Shown here: in pieces, positions 7,582 through 11,654 of the stretch
Layout: every line of letters starts with the position of its first letter
Numbering within the stretch: position 1 is the stretch's first letter
Source of the DNA: JAGPIS01 sp964635545
GTDB taxonomy: Bacteria; Bacteroidota; Bacteroidia; Bacteroidales; Marinilabiliaceae
Assembly (NCBI GenBank): GCA_964635545.1
Contig: CAZWOA010000088.1
Span: 1 to 11,654 of the forward strand
Direction: 5' to 3'
DNA length: 11,654 bases
Notes under the pieces: model-generated
The model's input: the letters and a program-made list of their open reading frames with translations, nothing else
What the model was told of the DNA's origin: nothing
Databases searched by the model: none
Position numbers and translations under genes: made by a program

Positions 7582-7977
7582 ATGAGAAAATTTTTACCCT
7601 ACATAACAATTATATTTCTGATGCTTACGCAGTTAGGCGTAGCACAAAGTAGTTTTCCTCAACATCTGATTAGAGCTACACAAAATGGTGATGCCTCTAC
7701 ACTTTCGGCAGCATTCAACGATAATGTAGAGCTGGTACTACCAGGTAAGTCAGGCATTTACAACCGTAGCCAGGCAGAAATGGTTGTGCGCGACTTTTTT
7801 GCAATGGCCAATCCTCAGGATTTTAAAATTATTCATGAGGGAACACGTGATAATGCATCATATGTGATAGGTGCGTTAAGTGGACGTAATGAAAATTACA
7901 GAGTCTATTTTCTTACTAAATCATCAGATAGAAAAACCATAATCCATCAACTAAGAATTGAAAAACAAGATGATTAA
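7582..7977 (+). CDS. DUF4783-family exported protein
   Basis: A 131-residue protein with a clear signal peptide: basic start (MRKF), a hydrophobic core (residues 5-20) and a likely cleavage after GVA near residue 21. The mature part, about 110 residues, begins QSSFPQHLIRATQNGDAS and resembles DUF4783, a Bacteroidetes family expected to have an NTF2/SnoaL-like cone fold; its function is not known. Features fitting that fold are an opening helix (residues 27-45), a helix around 62-75 (SQAEMVVRDFFAMA) and alternating strands to the end. It overlaps nadC by 8 bases, so the two are probably translated together, but nothing in the protein suggests a part in NAD synthesis. Family assignment is from recalled context and sequence feel, not a search. 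Confidence 0.75.
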   Translation: MRKFLPYITIIFLMLTQLGVAQSSFPQHLIRATQNGDASTLSAAFNDNVELVLPGKSGIYNRSQAEMVVRDFFAMANPQDFKIIHEGTRDNASYVIGALSGRNENYRVYFLTKSSDRKTIIHQLRIEKQDD

Positions 7978-8815
7978 CACTCAGGAATTCAGCAACTTTA
8001 TAGAGAATGCCTTTAGAGAGGATGTGGGCGATGGCGATCATTCGTCACTATCGTGCATCCCTGCCGACGCCATGGGCAAAGCACAACTTATTGTAAAAGA
8101 AGATGGTATAATTGCCGGCATTGAAATTGGCAAGCAGGTGTTTGCACATCTCGATAAAGGCATAATATTCAATCAGTTAATAAAAGATGGCAGCCGGGTA
8201 AAAAAAGGAGATATAGCATTCACTGTATCCGGAAGAGTACATTCGATATTGAAGGCAGAACGATTGATGCTCAACATAATGCAGAGAATGAGCGGAATAG
8301 CCACAAAAACTGACGAGTATTGCGCTAAACTTAACGGACTGAAAACCAAGGTGCTTGACACTCGCAAAACTACTCCGGGAATGCGCATCTTAGAGAAGAT
8401 GGCCGTCAAACTTGGTGGTGGCGTAAATCACCGGATAGGGCTTTATGACATGATTATGTTGAAGGATAACCATGTGGATTATGCCGGAGGAATAAAAAAC
8501 GCAATTAACAATGCAAATAAATATCTTGCAGACACAGGGAAGGACTTGAAAATTGAGATTGAAGTTCGTAATCTTAATGAACTTAAAGAGGTGATAGAAA
8601 CTGGCGGCGTGCATCGCATCATGCTCGATAATTTTGATATTACCACAACACATAAAGCTGTTGAGATGATTGGCGGGCGTTATGAAACCGAATCATCGGG
8701 CGGAATTACCATCGACACTTTGCGCGATTATGCTGAGTGTGGCGTGGATTACATTTCGGTGGGTGCGCTTACACATCATATTAAAAGCCTGGATATGAGT
8801 CTGAAGGCTTTTTGA
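7970..8815 (+). CDS. nadC: Nicotinate-nucleotide pyrophosphorylase (quinolinate phosphoribosyltransferase)
   Basis: NadC converts quinolinate and PRPP to nicotinate mononucleotide, releasing CO2 and pyrophosphate, in de novo NAD synthesis in the cytoplasm. The 281-residue length is usual. Visible motifs are EDVGDGDHSS (residues 17-26), DTRKTTPG (130-137), the active-site stretch KLGGGVNHRIGLYD (147-160), LKDNH (164-168), EVEVRNL near 197-202, MLDNF (218-222) and SSGGI (242-246). Together they supply the basic and acidic residues known to bind quinolinate and PRPP. ATG 7970 was chosen over the in-frame TTG at 7958 because it gives a standard N-terminus and overlaps the upstream stop by 8 bases, as in translationally coupled genes. 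nadA and nadB are not in the window. Confidence 0.96.
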   Translation: MINTQEFSNFIENAFREDVGDGDHSSLSCIPADAMGKAQLIVKEDGIIAGIEIGKQVFAHLDKGIIFNQLIKDGSRVKKGDIAFTVSGRVHSILKAERLMLNIMQRMSGIATKTDEYCAKLNGLKTKVLDTRKTTPGMRILEKMAVKLGGGVNHRIGLYDMIMLKDNHVDYAGGIKNAINNANKYLADTGKDLKIEIEVRNLNELKEVIETGGVHRIMLDNFDITTTHKAVEMIGGRYETESSGGITIDTLRDYAECGVDYISVGALTHHIKSLDMSLKAF

Positions 8816-8840
8816 AAGCTGATTTTCTTATTAGATATTG

Positions 8841-8870
8841 AAGGTGTTGCAGTTATGTGACACCTTTTTT
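8841..8870 (+). terminator. Intrinsic terminator after nadC
   Basis: AAGGTGTTGC (8841-8850) pairs with GTGACACCTT (8857-8866) through a 10-base stem including two G-U pairs, with a 6-base loop, and continues into six T residues (8865-8870). It starts 25 bases after the nadC stop. On the opposite strand there is no T-run, so it should not end the convergent transporter transcript. Confidence 0.85.
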
Positions 8871-8918
8871 GTTATAACGTATCATGATAAATTAACCATT
8901 AAGGGAGTTAAAGTAAAC

Positions 8919-9866
8919 TTACACCATAAAAAGAATTGCTAAAAGCGAGATTACCGATACTGCAATCCACAGCACAACGCCGAGTGTAAGCGGTTTCCAG
9001 CCGGCCGATTTCAATTTGGATACCGACAAGGAAGAGCCGATGAGAAAAAGAGATGCCGACAGTCCCATGCGCGATACGGTAACAACTTCAGAATTGAAAA
9101 GCGAGGTGAATGATGGCCATAGAGTGTTGCACATCATAGCCAGCACGAAAAAAGCAACAAAATATGGGAATCCGATTTTATCCTTATCACCCTTAAATAT
9201 AAACATCGAGATAATAGAAACCGGGATAATCCATAACGAACGGGCCAACTTAACGGTAACAGCCACGCTTAATGCCTCATTTCCATAGGCTTTGGCCGCT
9301 CCTACAACAGAACTGGTATCGTGAATGGCAATAGCGCTCCAAAGGCCGAAGTCGTGCTGACTCATATTAAGCAGATGGCCTATAACAGGGAAAAGCATGA
9401 GTGCCAATGAGTTGAGAAGAAACACCGTTATCAGTGATACCGAAATCTCTTCATCACTGGCCTTCACCACAGGCGCAATGGCAGCTATGGCACTTCCGCC
9501 ACAAATAGCAGTTCCCGAGGCAACCAAATGCGAGGTGCGACGTGGCATTTTCAGTTTACCGCCCACTAAAAAACCAAGAAGAAGAGTAACAGATATTGTT
9601 ATAATCGTTAGAGGCAATCCATCACGGCTAACAGCTGCCGCCGCATTGGCATTCATACCAAAACCAAGCCCAACAACCGAAGCCTTGAGCAACCAACCGG
9701 TTGTAAATTGCGAATATCCTGGAAAAGGATTACCTAAAACAAGTGCAAAAGCCATACCTAAAAGAAATGCCAAAGGCGTGGAAACCAAAGGAGTAAAGCA
9801 CAAAATAAAGAGTAATACATACACCAAGCTTTTGCCTCTACCTTGTATTGTTATTCTATTTGTCAT
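8919..9866 (-). CDS. yeiH: YeiH/UPF0324-family membrane transporter (putative sulfate exporter family)
   Basis: A 315-residue polytopic protein with about ten hydrophobic helices and almost no soluble domain. It carries the family hallmarks SGTAICGGSAIAA (residues 117-129), AIAIHDTSSVVGAA (178-191) and KLARSLWIIP (206-215). The family is annotated as putative sulfate exporters because one member sits in a bacterial sulfonate-degradation cluster, but transport has hardly been tested and the substrate here is unknown. ATG 9866 is preferred over an in-frame TTG at 9884, since that TTG falls within the -7 promoter element. The LysR gene lies just upstream on the same strand and a LysR-type palindrome precedes the promoter, so it is probably that regulator's target. 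In E. coli, too, yeiH adjoins a LysR gene (yeiE). Confidence 0.85.
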   Translation of the reverse strand: MTNRITIQGRGKSLVYVLLFILCFTPLVSTPLAFLLGMAFALVLGNPFPGYSQFTTGWLLKASVVGLGFGMNANAAAAVSRDGLPLTIITISVTLLLGFLVGGKLKMPRRTSHLVASGTAICGGSAIAAIAPVVKASDEEISVSLITVFLLNSLALMLFPVIGHLLNMSQHDFGLWSAIAIHDTSSVVGAAKAYGNEALSVAVTVKLARSLWIIPVSIISMFIFKGDKDKIGFPYFVAFFVLAMMCNTLWPSFTSLFNSEVVTVSRMGLSASLFLIGSSLSVSKLKSAGWKPLTLGVVLWIAVSVISLLAILFMV

Positions 9867-9881
9867 ATCTATATTTTGAAG

Positions 9882-9913
9882 CAAAAATAGATAAGCAGAT
9901 AATCACTCGCCAA
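9882..9913 (-). promoter_or_regulatory. Promoter of the YeiH-family transporter gene
   Basis: On the minus strand TTG (9911-9913), 21 bases, then TATTTTTG (9882-9889), a full TAnnTTTG match. Transcription should start near 9875-9878, giving a leader of about 10 bases before ATG 9866. It lies between the LysR gene and the transporter, so the latter can be transcribed independently of the upstream pair. Confidence 0.65.
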
Positions 9914-9931
9914 TAGAAAAAAGTAGTAGGC

Positions 9932-9948
9932 TATAACTATTTGTTATA
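9932..9948. promoter_or_regulatory. Predicted LysR-type operator (T-N11-A palindrome)
   Basis: TATAAC-TATTT-GTTATA is a perfect 6-base inverted repeat with a 5-base spacer. Its inner part (9934-9946) fits the T-N11-A consensus of LysR-family recognition sites. Its centre (9940) is about 62-65 bases before the predicted transcription start of the transporter gene, the classic position of the LysR recognition site. It overlaps the stop codon of the LysR gene itself (9937-9939). AT-rich palindromes can arise by chance, but position and symmetry together make it persuasive. Confidence 0.55.
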
Positions 9949-10833
9949 CTGCTGAAGTGCAAAAGAGCGAAATATAGAGCTAAGATGCGACATGCGACCA
10001 TGTAGCGATATAAACTGAAATGTACGAACAATCTCAAAATCAGCAATATCAATAATCATAAGCTGATTAGACATAAGTTCGCGCCCAATGGTGTGAATGG
10101 ACAAAAATGCTGCGGCATCGGAGTTTTGCACATACTGTTTAATGCCTTCCGTGGAACCGATACGTATTTCAACATTAAGCGAAGACAATGATATGCCATG
10201 TTTCATAAGTACCTCATCTATAACGTTTAAAGTACCACTTCCAGACTCACGTACAACAATGGGCAGTTCTTTTAGTTGCTGAAGGTTTACCTCCTGATTT
10301 TTAAATGTTTTATTGCCGGGGCGGGCAACCAGGACAATTTCATCATCAACAAATTTCTCATAATGAATCTGTACCAAGTTGGAGTTTCCCTCAATAATAC
10401 CAAAATCAATCTGTTCGTCGAGCAACATCTGCTCAATATTATCGGTATTACCGCTATACATCTGCACCTCAACGGAAGGATATCTCTTCTTGAAGCGTGC
10501 CAGAATTCCGGGAATCACATATTGCGAAATGCTGGTGCTGGCACCCATAATCAACGAGCCGCTATCCACATTATGCATCTTGCCGAGATCCTCTTCAAAT
10601 TGGCGATGTTGCTGGAAAATGCGTCGCGAATGAGCCAACAGCAACTCACCCTCGGCAGTTAGTTCGATGCTGTTGCCAAGCCTCTTGAAAAGCCTCACTC
10701 CCAACTGGGTTTCCAGTTCATTAATATGACGGGTGACGGCAGGCTGAGATATCAGAAGCAACTTCGAGGCCTTTGTAAAGCTAAGGTTCTCGGCCACATT
10801 CTGAAAAACCTTTAGCCTGAAATCAAAAATCAT
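9937..10833 (-). CDS. LysR-family transcriptional regulator, CysL/YeiE-like
   Basis: A 298-residue LysR-type regulator of normal length. The N-terminal winged helix-turn-helix spans residues 1-60, with the typical SFTKASKLLLISQPAVTRHINELE stretch at about 18-41. The co-inducer domain runs from about 90 to 295 and includes GASTSISQYVIPGILARF, FGIIEG and RESGSGT, which read closely like E. coli YeiE and B. subtilis CysL. Those relatives respond to sulfite or control sulfite reduction, so a sulfur-oxyanion ligand is plausible here but unproven. The gene starts 7 bases after the carbonic-anhydrase-like gene, likely the same transcript, and ends within a palindrome that precedes the YeiH-family transporter promoter. 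I infer it controls that transporter. Confidence 0.9.
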   Translation of the reverse strand: MIFDFRLKVFQNVAENLSFTKASKLLLISQPAVTRHINELETQLGVRLFKRLGNSIELTAEGELLLAHSRRIFQQHRQFEEDLGKMHNVDSGSLIMGASTSISQYVIPGILARFKKRYPSVEVQMYSGNTDNIEQMLLDEQIDFGIIEGNSNLVQIHYEKFVDDEIVLVARPGNKTFKNQEVNLQQLKELPIVVRESGSGTLNVIDEVLMKHGISLSSLNVEIRIGSTEGIKQYVQNSDAAAFLSIHTIGRELMSNQLMIIDIADFEIVRTFQFISLHGRMSHLSSIFRSFALQQYNK

Positions 10834-10840
10834 ATCAATA

Positions 10841-11380
10841 CTACTCTTCTATAAAATATAGCGGACGCTCGCCAATAATGAAATAGAGCGGGGCAACAAT
10901 AACGCCGGGATAGCGTGTGCGCAGTCTCTGTGCCTCCTGAAGGATAAAATCGATGGAGTTGCCCAGCTCGAACAGTGGAGCATAGTTATTAAACTGTATT
11001 TCAGCCTGTTCCTTAGTCCATCCTGCATTATCAATCATGCCCTGAATAAATTTCTCCTTTTTACCGTTCAGGTTTACCATGCCGCAGTTGCTATGCCCAA
11101 TGAGGACAATATGACGCACCTGCCCAACCCCAATGGCATAAGAAACCTTGAATTCACTGTAACGAAGGTTAGCACCACCGGTACGGATGATATAGGCAAA
11201 ATTTTCGGGCATTGTGAGGTGGTTGCGATGATCCATACACATTCCTACAAGTAGCTTGGCACTATCGTAAGAATCAAACGGACGGTTAAGATTGTGATAT
11301 TCAAAAAGATGCTGAATAGGTGAATTGCGATACTGTGACGGGATGTCACTGATTTGAGTTACAGGTATTATTCTCTCCAT
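10841..11380 (-). CDS. Beta-class carbonic anhydrase-like zinc protein
   Basis: A 179-residue protein with the beta-carbonic anhydrase zinc site: C48-x-D50-x-R52 (CMDHR) and H96-x-x-C99 (HSNC, followed by GM), giving Cys-His-Cys ligands and the Asp-Arg dyad. RTGGAN (66-71) stands where many family members have RNAGN. It has no signal peptide, so it is cytoplasmic. Classical members interconvert CO2 and bicarbonate; the same fold also includes carbonyl sulfide and carbon disulfide hydrolases. It is shorter than the usual 200-220 residues. ATG 11378-11380 follows a full -7 element with a leader of about 14 bases. It is the first gene of a pair with the LysR regulator 7 bases downstream. Zinc-site call is firm; the substrate is not. 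Confidence 0.85.
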   Translation of the reverse strand: MERIIPVTQISDIPSQYRNSPIQHLFEYHNLNRPFDSYDSAKLLVGMCMDHRNHLTMPENFAYIIRTGGANLRYSEFKVSYAIGVGQVRHIVLIGHSNCGMVNLNGKKEKFIQGMIDNAGWTKEQAEIQFNNYAPLFELGNSIDFILQEAQRLRTRYPGVIVAPLYFIIGERPLYFIEE

Positions 11381-11397
11381 GAAATGATTTTAATTGT

Positions 11398-11427
11398 CAA
11401 ATATACGGTGTTTTCAATTAAGGCAAA
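11398..11427 (-). promoter_or_regulatory. Promoter of the carbonic anhydrase-like gene and LysR gene
   Basis: On the minus strand TTTG (11424-11427), 18 bases, then TATATTTG (11398-11405), a full TAnnTTTG match. An alternative upstream element TTG at 11428-11430 would give 22 bases. Transcription should begin near 11394, about 14 bases before the start codon. Confidence 0.55.
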
Positions 11428-11654
11428 CAACCACCAACATCATTTTGTTTTTATATTTAGGTTTTTTCTGATAAAAAGACAGTATTTATAGGTTAAAAGC
11501 CGCGAGTTGTCATAAAAAAAGGCCGAAAGTATGACTGATTGTTAGTTCTTCTGACACAAAGAACACAGAGAGAGATATCCAGTATAGACGGGACAAGTCC
11601 TTTATTTTCGCAAATTATTTCACTTATTGACCGTTCATCTTTCAATCGATTGGT
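11428..11654. other. Gene-free right edge
   Basis: I see no supported gene here. A minus-strand frame is open from the edge to a TAA at 11493-11495 (53 codons), but its translation has no recognisable motif and it spans T-runs, so I do not call it. There is a perfect hairpin GTTCTT/AAGAAC at 11545-11564 (8-base loop) without a T tail, and a spaced inverted repeat GTCATA (11509-11514) / TATGAC (11530-11535). Neither has a clear role. Confidence 0.4.

Noticed and set aside
9397..9879. 160-codon plus-strand frame opposite the transporter
   Set aside because: Shadow frame antisense to a clear membrane protein; no family features of its own.
9867..9884. TTG start adding 6 residues to the YeiH-family protein
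   Set aside because: It lies inside the TATTTTTG promoter element; ATG 9866 is the first codon that would be transcribed.
11545..11564. Hairpin GTTCTT/AAGAAC as a terminator
   Set aside because: No T-run follows on either strand, and a 6-base A/T-rich stem is expected by chance in a region this size.
11493..11654. Minus-strand frame open from the right edge, 53 codons
   Set aside because: Could be the end of a gene beyond the window, but the translation shows no recognisable domain, crosses T-runs and is short enough to be chance.

Overview
The window looks like a chromosomal housekeeping stretch from a member of the Bacteroidota, most likely Bacteroidales; genus cannot be told from this sequence. 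Three things point there. Most transcription units carry a promoter of the Bacteroidetes sigma-ABfr type (TAnnTTTG at about -7, TTG/TTTG about 18-21 bases further up) instead of -35/-10 boxes. Shine-Dalgarno sequences are weak or absent and leaders are A/T-rich and short. Several genes belong to families or arrangements usual in this phylum (tandem era-der, DUF4783 directly before nadC). No tRNA, rRNA, insertion sequence, CRISPR array or prophage gene is visible.

Layout. Positions 1-387 hold no convincing gene but do hold a strong leftward promoter followed by a series of inverted repeats, and probably half of a second leftward promoter cut by the window edge. Rightward from 388 come era (ribosome assembly GTPase with a KH domain), der (double-GTPase ribosome assembly factor), a terminator, and a small RDD-family membrane protein with its own promoter. 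Converging on it, with only 2 bases between stop codons, is a leftward pair: rlmH (23S rRNA pseudouridine methyltransferase, GTG start) followed by a 1238-residue polytopic NtrY-like sensor histidine kinase that has no response regulator nearby. Divergent from rlmH is a rightward pair, a secreted DUF4783 protein overlapping nadC (quinolinate phosphoribosyltransferase, NAD synthesis), closed by a terminator.

From 8919 to the right edge everything reads leftward: a beta-carbonic-anhydrase-like protein, a CysL/YeiE-like LysR regulator 7 bases behind it, and a UPF0324/YeiH-family transporter. The transporter has its own promoter, and a perfect 17-base palindrome containing the LysR-type T-N11-A motif sits about 60 bases before its predicted transcription start. 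I read these three genes as one regulated module. The regulator resembles sulfite/sulfur-responsive LysR proteins and the transporter family includes putative sulfate exporters, so a small sulfur- or inorganic-carbon-responsive system is the most interesting candidate here.

The first two genes and rlmH all act on ribosome maturation, so the left two thirds is ribosome-biogenesis rich. The kinase, RDD protein and CA-LysR-YeiH module are the less understood parts. All family calls come from reading motifs by eye; no database search was possible.
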